Positions 1 to 7,723 of a DNA stretch of 13,649 bases are shown here, one piece after another (position 1 is the first letter of the stretch; each line of letters opens with the position of its first letter). Location: assembly GCA_934555895.1 (NCBI GenBank), contig CAKTFH010000040.1, positions 1 to 13,649 on the forward strand, written 5' to 3'. The notes below the pieces were generated by a model. The model saw only the letters and a program-made list of their open reading frames with translations, had not been told where the DNA came from and ran no database searches. The position numbers were made by a program, and so were the translations under genes. The DNA is from an uncultured Muribaculaceae bacterium. GTDB taxonomy: Bacteria; Bacteroidota; Bacteroidia; Bacteroidales; Muribaculaceae.

Positions 1-13
1 CAAGAAATTTTTA

Positions 14-38
14 AAAACTATGTTATAAAACATGTTTT
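14..38. terminator. A/T-rich hairpin near the left edge, possible terminator of an upstream gene
   Basis: AAAAC and ATGTT (14-24, with one T bulge at 19) pair with AACAT and GTTTT (29-38) around an ATAA loop. The stem has almost no G/C, so it is a weak candidate terminator or operator. The gene it might serve would lie left of the window. No coding region is convincing between here and position 279. Confidence 0.25.
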
Positions 39-163
39 CACCCACTGCCACAGCACCTTGACACCACAACTTTTTTTCCACCGCAAAATCGCCACAAACG
101 GCCGCTAAAGCGCCATCGTCACCTTTCATCTGCAATCTCTATCAAAATTTCATGCATGTTCAC

Positions 164-171
164 TATCTTTG
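164..171 (+). promoter_or_regulatory. Bacteroidetes -7 promoter element upstream of tcdA
   Basis: TATCTTTG matches the TAnnTTTG -7 consensus of the Bacteroidetes primary sigma factor and is followed by GCA, a common context. No clear TTTG -33 box lies 19-21 nt upstream, so only half of the promoter is supported. Transcription would start a few bases downstream and leave a leader of about 100 nt before the tcdA ATG at 279. Confidence 0.5.
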
Positions 172-278
172 CAGAAGCGGAAGTGTGGAACCAATGGCAC
201 ATATCCGGACCAAATTTCCGCCACTGAATGACGAAGAATTGCACATATATAATAAAAGAGGAAGAGAAATTAAGTGGA

Positions 279-1034
279 ATGGCACAATACGACACAGAAG
301 AAATCTTCACAAGAAGCCGCCGGCTGCTCGGCGACGAGACCATGCAGAGGTTACAGGAAACACGTGTAATCGTATTCGGCATCGGTGGCGTGGGAAGCTG
401 GGCTGCGGAAGCGCTCGTGCGCACCGGACTGCAGCATATCACCTTGGTGGACGCCGACCGTGTTGCAGTGTCGAATATCAACCGCCAGGCGCCGGCCACC
501 ACTCTCACCGTGGGAGAGGAAAAGACCATGGCAATGCGTCGCCATCTTCTTGAAGTAAACCCGCAAGCCGAGATAAATATCATAACCAATGTATATTCGG
601 CCGATACCACCGCAAGCTTCAACCTCGAGGATTACGACTATATAATAGACGCCATCGACTCGCTCGCCGACAAAGCGCTCCTGATAAACAACGCCACCCG
701 CGCCAAACGCCCCCGCCTGTTTTCATCGATGGGAGCGGCCCTGAAGCTCGACCCTTCGCGCATCGCCGTAGCCGAATTCTGGAAGGTGGACGGTTGCCGC
801 CTTGCCGCGGCACTTCGGCGAAGATTCAAAAAGTCGGGTATCATGCCGGCAAGGAAGTTCAAATGCGTTTACTCACCCGAACTGCTGGAAAACCGCGGCA
901 AGGAACTGACATCCGACACAGCCATGAGCTTCAACAAGGTGGCAGTTAACGGCTCACTGTGCCACATTACGGCCATATTCGGCATGACCCTCGCCGGCCT
1001 TGTAATCGAATCAATAGTAAAGGCAACCGACTGA
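279..1034 (+). CDS. tcdA: tRNA threonylcarbamoyladenosine dehydratase (ThiF/E1-like)
   Basis: This 251-residue protein belongs to the ThiF/E1-like family, TcdA (YgdL/CsdL) branch. TcdA uses ATP to cyclise t6A at position 37 of ANN-decoding tRNAs to ct6A in the cytoplasm. Visible are the nucleotide loop GIGGVGSW (34-41), the acidic end of the second strand LVDAD (56-60), the ATP-contacting NINRQ (66-70, R69) and YIIDAIDS (121-128). E. coli TcdA has the same blocks in the same order and is 268 residues long. I chose ATG 279, which puts about 28 residues before the first strand as in the family; an in-frame ATG at 228 would add 17 residues with no family match. The gene stands alone and converges on the next one. 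MoeB and ThiF are alternatives, but their zinc CxxC pairs are absent. Confidence 0.92.
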   Translation: MAQYDTEEIFTRSRRLLGDETMQRLQETRVIVFGIGGVGSWAAEALVRTGLQHITLVDADRVAVSNINRQAPATTLTVGEEKTMAMRRHLLEVNPQAEINIITNVYSADTTASFNLEDYDYIIDAIDSLADKALLINNATRAKRPRLFSSMGAALKLDPSRIAVAEFWKVDGCRLAAALRRRFKKSGIMPARKFKCVYSPELLENRGKELTSDTAMSFNKVAVNGSLCHITAIFGMTLAGLVIESIVKATD

Positions 1035-1054
1035 CACCACTCCCCTCTCTGTCG

Positions 1055-1124
1055 AAAAAAAATGCCCGCCGCACCTTTCTGACATGCAGAACCGATGCGG
1101 CGGGCTATATTTTGAAGTTTTTTT
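1055..1124. terminator. Bidirectional intrinsic terminator shared by tcdA and spt
   Basis: GCCCGCCGCA (1064-1073) pairs perfectly with TGCGGCGGGC (1096-1105), and a second stem TTCTG/CAGAA is nested in the loop (1077-1090). Leftward transcripts meet eight T residues after the stem; rightward transcripts meet TATATTTT and then seven T at 1118-1124. It sits between the two convergent stop codons and so serves both genes. Confidence 0.88.
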
Positions 1125-1128
1125 GAAA

Positions 1129-2316
1129 TCAGGGAATGAGATTGTGTGCGCGGAACACTTTCTGAATCTTGGTGAGCGCTTCCTCAACCTGTTCCTTGGT
1201 GTGTGTGGCCATAAGGCTGAAGCGGATGAGGGTATCCTGTGGAGCCACAGCCGGAGTAACTACGGGATTGACGAAAATGCCTTCGTTGAAAAGGTCGCGG
1301 GTGATGGCGAAAGTCTTGAAATCATCGCGGATGAAGAGCGGAATGATAGGGGTGGAAGTATGGCCTATTTCACAGCCCATATTACGGAAACCTTCGAGTG
1401 CAAAATTGGTAATTTCCCACAGATGCTCCTGACGCTCGGGTTCAGCCTCCATGATGTCGATGGCCTTTAGGGCGGCAGCTGTCGAAGCCGGAGTGATGGA
1501 AGCGGTAAAGATGTACGAACGAGAGTGGTGACGGAGGAAGTTGGTAATCTCCTTGTCGGTGGCGATAAAACCGCCGAGCGAAGCGAACGACTTCGAGAAG
1601 GTTCCCATCACGAGGTCGACATCGTCGGTGAGACCGAAATGATTTGTCACACCGCGGCCACCTTTGCCGAACACACCTATGCCATGTGCCTCGTCAACCA
1701 TAATCTGGGCATCGTATTTCTTTGCAAGACGCACAATCTCAGGCAAGTTGCACACATCGCCCTCCATCGAGAACACACCGTCGGTTACGATGAGCTTAAC
1801 CTTGTCGGGTTCGCACTTCTGGAGTTGCTTTTCGAGCGAAGCCATGTCGTTGTGCTTGTATTTCAACGACTGAGAGAAGCTCAGACGGCGACCCTCGATG
1901 ATGGAGGCATGGTCCTGCTCGTCCCACAAGATATAATCCTCACGGCCGGTAAGGCAAGAAACCACGCCGAGATTTACCTCGAAACCGGTGGAATAAATCA
2001 TCACATCTTCTTTGCCGATGTACTCGGCGATACGGGCCTCGAGCTGCTTATGCAGGTCGAGAGTACCGTTGAGGAAGGGTGAACCGGCGCAACCGGTACC
2101 GTATTTCTTAATAGCCTCGATGGCAGCCTCCTTGATGCGGGGGTCGGAAACCAGACCGGAATAGCAGTTGGAACCGAACATCAGCACTTTCTTGCCATTT
2201 ATTATCACCTCGGGCTCCTGCTCAGAGGAAATGGCCCTGAAGTAGGGATAGACGCCCGCGGCCTTAGCCTCTTGAGGAGCAGTGTATTTTGCGAGCTTGG
2301 CTTGTAATAGCTTCAT
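1129..2316 (-). CDS. spt: Serine palmitoyltransferase (PLP-dependent alpha-oxoamine synthase)
   Basis: This 395-residue, full-length alpha-oxoamine synthase most likely condenses L-serine with an acyl-CoA to 3-ketosphinganine, the first step of Bacteroidetes sphingolipid synthesis. PLP landmarks are the stacking His in DHASIIEG (H136), DEAHG (D208, H211), the Schiff-base lysine in GTFSKS (K242) and the carboxylate-binding Arg in IRFSLMATHT (R365). The stretch CAGSPFLNGTLDLH (76-89) and the start GVYPYFR (21-27) match, from memory, Bacteroides serine palmitoyltransferase; 2-amino-3-ketobutyrate ligase has a different block there (FICGTQDSH). Automatic pipelines may label it Kbl or BioF. It is monocistronic, convergent with tcdA, and preceded by a -7 element at 2430. 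The protein has no signal peptide and is cytoplasmic. The fold is certain; the substrate is strongly likely. Confidence 0.85.
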   Translation of the reverse strand: MKLLQAKLAKYTAPQEAKAAGVYPYFRAISSEQEPEVIINGKKVLMFGSNCYSGLVSDPRIKEAAIEAIKKYGTGCAGSPFLNGTLDLHKQLEARIAEYIGKEDVMIYSTGFEVNLGVVSCLTGREDYILWDEQDHASIIEGRRLSFSQSLKYKHNDMASLEKQLQKCEPDKVKLIVTDGVFSMEGDVCNLPEIVRLAKKYDAQIMVDEAHGIGVFGKGGRGVTNHFGLTDDVDLVMGTFSKSFASLGGFIATDKEITNFLRHHSRSYIFTASITPASTAAALKAIDIMEAEPERQEHLWEITNFALEGFRNMGCEIGHTSTPIIPLFIRDDFKTFAITRDLFNEGIFVNPVVTPAVAPQDTLIRFSLMATHTKEQVEEALTKIQKVFRAHNLIP

Positions 2317-2429
2317 AATTTCAAATTGTTAAGTTTGCCCATGTAGCGTACATAGCTAAATTACTTATCGGCCACCATTTAGAAACCATGACCATCAGGA
2401 GCGTCGGGCTGCGATCCCAAAAACGACTG

Positions 2430-2437
2430 CAAAATTA
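2430..2437 (-). promoter_or_regulatory. -7 promoter element upstream of spt
   Basis: Read on the minus strand this is TAATTTTG followed by C, matching TAnnTTTG. It lies about 115 nt upstream of the spt ATG and beyond the terminator of the preceding operon. No TTTG is found at the expected 19-21 nt spacing; the nearest TTTG (2450-2453) is only 12 nt away. The -33 half is therefore unsupported. Confidence 0.45.
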
Positions 2438-2503
2438 AGAAAAAATCAACAAACCGCCTCAGATTGCGCCTAAAAATTTGCGACCATCAACCGTAATGTA
2501 ATT

Positions 2504-2558
2504 AAAAATGAATAAAAATGCATCTGGGGCGCCATCTACGCGACGCCTCCCGATGCAT
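2504..2558 (-). terminator. Intrinsic terminator of the receptor-lipoprotein-phosphatase operon
   Basis: ATGCATC (2518-2524) and GATGCAT (2552-2558) form a perfect outer stem, with an inner GGGGCG/CGCCTCC stem interrupted by a small mismatch. On the minus strand the hairpin is followed by TTTTTATTCATTTTTAA. It begins 11 nt past the phosphatase stop codon, as expected for the end of the operon. Confidence 0.8.
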
Positions 2559-2569
2559 GTATCAAAAAA

Positions 2570-3502
2570 TTATTTGGAACGGGTCACCTGATGGATTACA
2601 TTCCCCTTATCGTCAATCATTGAAAGTGTAAGTTCTTTCGGAGTGGCCGTAAGGACGGAAAATCCTGCGACGCCGCTGCAGAATACCGTGCCTTCGGTGA
2701 AAGTCACTTCCGGACGGGAGAGAGAACCCGATGTGTTTACCACATAATCAATGCCGTTTTTGCTGATATGCTGGAAGTTGTGAATATGCCCGCAAACATA
2801 CATATCCACTTTGTGTTTCCGCAATATCGGGTCTACTTTCTTCTGCATATCTTTTCTCTCACTGCTCTGTTTAGGTGTCTGTGCATAGACTGGATGGTGT
2901 CCTGCCACAATAACCCAGTCGGCCTTGTCATCACGGCTAAGCTCATTGTCAATCCATTTCAGCTGAGCGTCGACATCCTGACTGTTTGCATCAGGGTATT
3001 CCACAGTGTCCGCATGATATTTGTCAATAATCGGAGCTGTGTCGATGAAGACGACCTTGACACGTGTCCCGTCATTGTCGAAGATGCGGGTATAATATCT
3101 CGATGGCATTGCCCAACGGCGGCTTATTCCGGAATAATCAATCACCGCCTGAGTATTGCCGCGGTACTCGTGGTTGCCGAGAATGGGGCACCATTCGACC
3201 TGAAGTTCCGGATGGGAATAAATCAGTTCGTAATTGGTCATCCACAAAGGGTCGTCGACCGATTGCACACCCAGAAAATGATGGGTGTCGCCAAGCGCCA
3301 GAAAGGCATCCGGGCCCACTGCCTCGGCGACTTCACCCATCAGTTCGGCTATAGGTTTCTGTTCGTAATACCCGTTACGGCCAAGGTCGTTGCCAATCAT
3401 CAGTTTGATATCACCATCGAGGTCTGTGGCAGAAGTCTGTGCGTTTGCTCCCGTTATGGCCGCGAACGAAAGAATTGTAGATATGAATATTTTGCGGATC
3501 AT
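2570..3502 (-). CDS. Secreted purple-acid-phosphatase-like metallophosphoesterase (ACP5 type)
   Basis: This 310-residue enzyme has a signal peptide (1-21, ending ANA) and a calcineurin-like fold. It follows mammalian tartrate-resistant acid phosphatase (ACP5) nearly block for block: NDLG (38-41), GDTHHFLGV (71-79), GNHEYRGN (109-116), ISRRW (126-130), VAGHHPVY (199-206) and GHIHNFQ (238-244). Mapped on the seven ACP5 metal ligands, Asp39, Asp72, Asn110, His202, His239 and His241 are kept, but the tyrosinate ligand of GDNFY is His75. It probably hydrolyses phosphate esters in the periplasm or outside the cell; the substrate is unknown. The gene starts 8 nt after the stop of the lipoprotein gene, so the two are co-transcribed and probably translationally coupled. 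It ends the operon. The family is confident; true acid phosphatase activity and metal content are not. Confidence 0.88.
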   Translation of the reverse strand: MIRKIFISTILSFAAITGANAQTSATDLDGDIKLMIGNDLGRNGYYEQKPIAELMGEVAEAVGPDAFLALGDTHHFLGVQSVDDPLWMTNYELIYSHPELQVEWCPILGNHEYRGNTQAVIDYSGISRRWAMPSRYYTRIFDNDGTRVKVVFIDTAPIIDKYHADTVEYPDANSQDVDAQLKWIDNELSRDDKADWVIVAGHHPVYAQTPKQSSERKDMQKKVDPILRKHKVDMYVCGHIHNFQHISKNGIDYVVNTSGSLSRPEVTFTEGTVFCSGVAGFSVLTATPKELTLSMIDDKGNVIHQVTRSK

Positions 3503-3510
3503 GGCAGTTC

Positions 3511-4872
3511 TTATTTAGTTCCGAATGCGCCGAAATGCGATTCAAGAGCGGGTGACTGATATATTTTGCCATTAATTTCGAGTCCGCTTGCAAAACATGG
3601 AATTACCTTGGCCGATGTGGCCATGAGAGCAGGCGAACCGGATGAAAGGTGGAAATCCCATGCGGAGTTGTAGACATAATCGGTAAGGCTCACTTCATTG
3701 AGGTTGAAATTGACAAACCCGGGATTTACAAAATTGTCAGCCGTCGCTATCACGCTATGAGAATCAACCGATGGATTATAGCTCTTATGCTTATAGCTGT
3801 ATCCTTCGTAAGCATAGGCCACATTGCTTTCCTCAGGATATACAATAGAGCTTTTTTGCGTTCCGGAAACATACATGTTGAAATCAATAACCGATTTGTC
3901 GTCGAAACCAGCATCAGATGAGTTCGGATTCTTGTAATTTGGAGTCATTGCACGAAATTTGCAGTTCACCATCAGATTGTTGACCACGTTTGCCAGGCAG
4001 TTTTTCTCTACGTAGACGCATCCGCCTTTTTCACCGTCCCTGCGCCATCCGGCATTGATGATAGTGTTGTTGTATGCATTGGCGACAGCTTGTCCGCGGG
4101 TCTCGCTCTGTCCGGAAGACGATAGCTTGAGACCATTCGTATTCGGGCTGAACATGATGTTCCGGGCGATGTCGGCCTTCACACCGGCTTTGATGTTGAC
4201 CGATTCGGCGCCGCTGTATCCGTTGGCGGCGAAGATATTGTCTGCAATAATGGCAGAGCCTCCCATAAGATAAATGCCATCGCTCCAGCCGTTGCGGACA
4301 ATCGAGTTGGTAATCACGTATTTGCCTTGAATATTGGTGGTGGTAATCTGAGGATAGGCATCGTCTCCGGCAGTGTATATACCCTCTGTGGCAGATGGAG
4401 AGCCCTCGATTACCTGCCCGCCTGTATATTCGATTACCGCATGGTCAATAACCATTTCCTGACACGATTCCGTAGCCACGATGCCTCCCCATAGCCCGGC
4501 GAAAGTGTTGGCAACCGTGCGTTTCGACTCTTCAACGGTGAAGAGCACCGGCTGTGTGTCGCTTCCGAGCACATAGAGATTTCCATTGACGATAATTTCA
4601 ATGGGCGTATGGTTAACACCGACTCCCGTGGTTGAGACAATCACCTTCACTCCAGGCTCAATCGTAAGGCTCTCACCTTCGGGGATGACGAGGTGACGGT
4701 CAAGATTGATTTCTGTGCCAGACTTCCAGGTTCCGGATACCATCATCTCGGTGTCTGTAATTTCTGTGTTGGAATCTGCCGAGGGAAGTTTCGGCTCTTC
4801 GTTTTCGCTGCATGATGCGAGCGACATCGCCACGCCAATGACGACGACAATAAGATTTTTTTTCATATGCAT
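3511..4872 (-). CDS. Right-handed beta-helix surface lipoprotein
   Basis: This 453-residue protein begins with a lipoprotein signal peptide with lipobox LASC (Cys21). The following residues SENEE resemble the acidic export signal that sends Bacteroidetes lipoproteins to the cell surface. An N-terminal strand block typical of secreted beta-helix proteins (VIPEGESLTIEPGVKV, 62-77) leads into short repeated turns such as VITNSIVRNGWSDGIYL, IIADNIFAANGYSG and AYNNTIINAG (about 180-305). This is a pectate-lyase-like solenoid. It ends with a closing block, NPGFVNF ... WDFHLSSGSPAL (383-415). No catalytic lyase motif was recognised, so it may bind ligand rather than cleave it. Met3 (4866) is an equally good start. 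It lies 44 nt after the receptor gene and 8 nt before the phosphatase gene, the position a SusD protein would occupy. Fold and lipidation are well supported; function is not. Confidence 0.82.
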   Translation of the reverse strand: MHMKKNLIVVVIGVAMSLASCSENEEPKLPSADSNTEITDTEMMVSGTWKSGTEINLDRHLVIPEGESLTIEPGVKVIVSTTGVGVNHTPIEIIVNGNLYVLGSDTQPVLFTVEESKRTVANTFAGLWGGIVATESCQEMVIDHAVIEYTGGQVIEGSPSATEGIYTAGDDAYPQITTTNIQGKYVITNSIVRNGWSDGIYLMGGSAIIADNIFAANGYSGAESVNIKAGVKADIARNIMFSPNTNGLKLSSSGQSETRGQAVANAYNNTIINAGWRRDGEKGGCVYVEKNCLANVVNNLMVNCKFRAMTPNYKNPNSSDAGFDDKSVIDFNMYVSGTQKSSIVYPEESNVAYAYEGYSYKHKSYNPSVDSHSVIATADNFVNPGFVNFNLNEVSLTDYVYNSAWDFHLSSGSPALMATSAKVIPCFASGLEINGKIYQSPALESHFGAFGTK

Positions 4873-4916
4873 GAATTTGTTATAATTGGGTTGTTGTATT
4901 GTCGACTGAAATAAAA

Positions 4917-7547
4917 TCAGAGCTTGAATCGCGCTCCAAGCAGAATGGTCTGGCCATAACGCTCCTTGCGTTCGATTACATTGCCTCCGATACGTTCCAC
5001 ATCGGTCAGGCTGTCGGTATGCGGTCCTTTATGATAATATCTTATCATGGGCAGATTGAGCAGATTAGTAGCTTTCAAAAACACAGACACACCACATCTA
5101 AATGATTTCTCGGCAGATAGTTCCATGCGGAAATAATCGTTTTCCCAAATGTCGTTGTCATACCAGTTGCTCACATCGGCAAGTCGTTTGCTTATGAAGC
5201 TGCCTGTTACCTGCGCCTCCCAGCCATTATGTGTGTCTTTGAAAAGAAGCGAAAGATTGGCCACGTGTGCCGCCTGTCCAAAGAGCGGTCGTGTCTGTCT
5301 TACGGTTATTATGTCGTTGCCACTCATCGTCCGCTTGTCAGTCGTGATGCGTGAGCAGGTGAAAGTATAGTTGGCCTTGATGCCGAATTTGCTGAAATAT
5401 TTCAATATGTCGATTTCAGCCCCCATATTGTCGGCATCACCCATGTTCACAGGCATATAGTAGGTGTCCTGTCCCTCATTTATGAGGCCGTATTCAATAG
5501 GGTTCTCCAAATGTTTATAGAAGAGACCGGCCATGAATTGCTCGGAAGCTTTAGGAAAGAACTCCCACCGCAGGTCGATGTTGTCGGCCACGGTATGTTT
5601 AAGCCTGGGATTACCCTTTTCTTTATATTCCTCATTTATAATACTGTAGGGCACTATCTCGAAAAAACTCGGACGATTGATGGCGCGGGCGTAACTGAAC
5701 CGCAAGTTCATCCGGTCGGTAAGCATCCGCTTTATGTGAAGACTGGGCAGGAAATCGGTGTATTTCTGCCGCCCTGTAGGATCTACATCACGCGGAAATC
5801 TCAGTGCATACCCTTGATTGGTGTTTTCAATACGCAGTCCTCCGATAATTTCCCAATTTGTAAGAGAAAGTTTTGCCATCGCATATCCGGATGCTATTTT
5901 CTCGTCGGCGTCATAGTTGAGAGGGTCTCCAACGTTACCGAACTCTCTCGGTAAAATCTGTATGCCGTCAAGATTGTCCCAGTCCTGACCGAATACCTGT
6001 ATATGCCCGATACCGGTGGCTGAATCGAAGGTATATTCATTGAAAAAACTGTTTCGTCTTTTGTCGCGGAACATCCCTCCGATAGAAAAATCCCATTTGC
6101 CATAATTGTAGGCTAGATTGAGATACCCAGCCCAGTCACGGTCGGAATTATGCTCCCAACGACGCACAGCAGCTTTACTTGTGGCAAGATGGTTGCCTTG
6201 AATATACACGGTTGCATTGTCCGGCGTGCGGTTTGTCGCATTTGAGAACACGGCTTTCCACTCAATCCGGAACTGGTCGCCAAGAAACAGATGGCTACCC
6301 TGAAGGGTTGAATTGAATATGCCCTGACGGTTCCAACGCATACGCATCGATGCCGTCTTGTCATCATGTGCCTGTCTTGTCTGCTCATTGGTCATGTTCA
6401 GCCAGCCGTTGTACCACGATACTGTATGCCGTGTTGAAAACCTGTAATCAAGTTTGCCATGTATGGCGATACGCTGACGGTTATCGGAATATTCTCTTCG
6501 TTCAATTCCATTCGTCATATATGCGGATCGGTAATACCAGTCGCTGTTTTTACCGCGGTTCAGATTCTGATAACTTACCGAAGCTATGACACCGAATCTG
6601 TCGCTGAAAAAACGGTCGCCGCATGACACACCTGCGAGGATATCAGGCCACGGATGTGATTTTTTCACACGCAGATTGTCTTGAGTAAAATCCACATCTT
6701 TAACATCATAATCTCCTGATGTGCCCTTTATTTCGTTTGGCGATTTCTGTTTTATCGCGCCATGGTCGAATGACAGGAAATCACGGTCGAAATACAAAGC
6801 GTTATAACCGGTGGTGATGTTCGCATTAAACAACTGTCTCGATGGAGCGTCTTTCATCACAAGATTCACGGCTCCGCCAATTCCATCTCCCTCGAGATTC
6901 GGCATCATTGACTTTGACACCTCTATTCGATCAAGTATTTCCGAAGGAAACAGGTCAAGAGGCACGAAACGGTTCTTGTTGTCGGGGCTCGGTATTTTCA
7001 CACCGTTGACTAAAGTGTAGTTATATCGTTTGTCCATGCCGCGGAGGATTGCATACTGTCCTTCGCCTGATGAATTGCGCTCGGTGGTGACTCCCGACAT
7101 TTTCTGGATGATGTTTCCTACTGTTACATCAGGCGACAACTCCATGGCTCGGGCACTCATCACATTGACTACATTCATCGAATTCCGCTCAATCAAACGG
7201 GCCCCTGTTTCCGTATTGGAAACCGATGCCGTGACCATGATCTCGGAAAGTTGGGCCGTTGATTCGGACATTCTGATTGTCAGAGGAGTGTACCCCGGAT
7301 TATCGATAACCTGTGTTTCATAGCCAAGATAAGAGCATACTAAGGTCGGGGCTTTTATATCGGTGGACAATCTGAATGATCCGTCAAGCCCTGTGGAAGT
7401 TCCTGACTTTGGTTGTTGCCTCACATACACCGATGCTCCGATAAGAGTTTCTCCGGTCGATGAGTCAACCACTATGCCGGATATTTCGTAACCTGATGCA
7501 GTGAAAAACAAGGATGCGATGAAGATAAGCAGCGTGATGGGTTTCAT
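4917..7547 (-). CDS. TonB-dependent outer-membrane receptor, non-SusC type
   Basis: This 876-residue receptor has a signal peptide (1-19), a carboxypeptidase-regulatory-like domain (about 20-93, with GIVVDSSTGETLIGASV and DGSFRL), a possible TonB box near SEIMVTAS (101-108), a plug (about 120-235) and a beta-barrel to the C-terminal FKL. Plug motifs LRGMDKRYNYTLVNG (168-182) and NLEGDGIGGAVNLV (217-230) are like those of the TIGR01782 TonB-Xanth-Caul receptor group rather than SusC, and no susD gene follows. Its job is energised uptake of a ligand too large or scarce for porins. It is the first gene of a three-gene operon with a beta-helix lipoprotein and a phosphatase, which suggests, as inference, an organic phosphate as substrate. 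A -7 element lies 27 nt upstream of the ATG. No frameshift or truncation is seen. Confidence 0.9.
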   Translation of the reverse strand: MKPITLLIFIASLFFTASGYEISGIVVDSSTGETLIGASVYVRQQPKSGTSTGLDGSFRLSTDIKAPTLVCSYLGYETQVIDNPGYTPLTIRMSESTAQLSEIMVTASVSNTETGARLIERNSMNVVNVMSARAMELSPDVTVGNIIQKMSGVTTERNSSGEGQYAILRGMDKRYNYTLVNGVKIPSPDNKNRFVPLDLFPSEILDRIEVSKSMMPNLEGDGIGGAVNLVMKDAPSRQLFNANITTGYNALYFDRDFLSFDHGAIKQKSPNEIKGTSGDYDVKDVDFTQDNLRVKKSHPWPDILAGVSCGDRFFSDRFGVIASVSYQNLNRGKNSDWYYRSAYMTNGIERREYSDNRQRIAIHGKLDYRFSTRHTVSWYNGWLNMTNEQTRQAHDDKTASMRMRWNRQGIFNSTLQGSHLFLGDQFRIEWKAVFSNATNRTPDNATVYIQGNHLATSKAAVRRWEHNSDRDWAGYLNLAYNYGKWDFSIGGMFRDKRRNSFFNEYTFDSATGIGHIQVFGQDWDNLDGIQILPREFGNVGDPLNYDADEKIASGYAMAKLSLTNWEIIGGLRIENTNQGYALRFPRDVDPTGRQKYTDFLPSLHIKRMLTDRMNLRFSYARAINRPSFFEIVPYSIINEEYKEKGNPRLKHTVADNIDLRWEFFPKASEQFMAGLFYKHLENPIEYGLINEGQDTYYMPVNMGDADNMGAEIDILKYFSKFGIKANYTFTCSRITTDKRTMSGNDIITVRQTRPLFGQAAHVANLSLLFKDTHNGWEAQVTGSFISKRLADVSNWYDNDIWENDYFRMELSAEKSFRCGVSVFLKATNLLNLPMIRYYHKGPHTDSLTDVERIGGNVIERKERYGQTILLGARFKL

Positions 7548-7573
7548 TCGATAATGATATGATTTTTACACCG

Positions 7574-7581
7574 CAAAATTA
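7574..7581 (-). promoter_or_regulatory. -7 promoter element of the receptor operon
   Basis: Read on the minus strand this is TAATTTTG followed by C, matching TAnnTTTG, 27 nt before the receptor ATG. A recognisable -33 TTTG is missing at 19-21 nt; only TTTATG lies near (7596-7601). Expression may depend on an activator or another sigma factor; that is inference. Confidence 0.5.
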
Positions 7582-7640
7582 TCTTCAGATTATTTCATAA
7601 ATGTTTTGTGTATGTAAACAAAATATTAAGTAACCTCAGA

Positions 7641-7702
7641 AAAATTTATCCCCGCACCGGAGATTCGGCATTACTTGAGAATGCATAACCTCCGATGCGG
7701 GG
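7641..7702 (-). terminator. Intrinsic terminator of the GH78 gene
   Basis: The arms are 7650-7662 (CCCCGCACCGGAG) and 7690-7702 (CTCCGATGCGGGG). In minus-strand RNA they form 13 continuous pairs with one U-G wobble; in plus-strand RNA the same position is a C-A mismatch, so the structure favours leftward transcription. An inner GCATT/AATGC stem (7668-7684) closes the loop. The leftward T-rich tail ATAAATTTTT follows. Confidence 0.85.
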
Positions 7703-7723
7703 ATAGCTGTATGTCTGTATTTC

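Noticed and set aside
152..553. Open frame overlapping the leader and the first part of tcdA
   Set aside because: Its Arg- and His-rich translation arises from out-of-frame reading of tcdA, and it starts before the -7 element that would drive it.
1525..2082. Open frame of 185 codons antisense to the serine palmitoyltransferase gene
   Set aside because: It is a shadow of a strongly conserved enzyme gene and has no recognisable product.
2768..3559. Open frame of 263 codons on the plus strand across the phosphatase gene
   Set aside because: It is antisense to conserved metallophosphoesterase motifs, without a signal peptide or known motif, and has no promoter.
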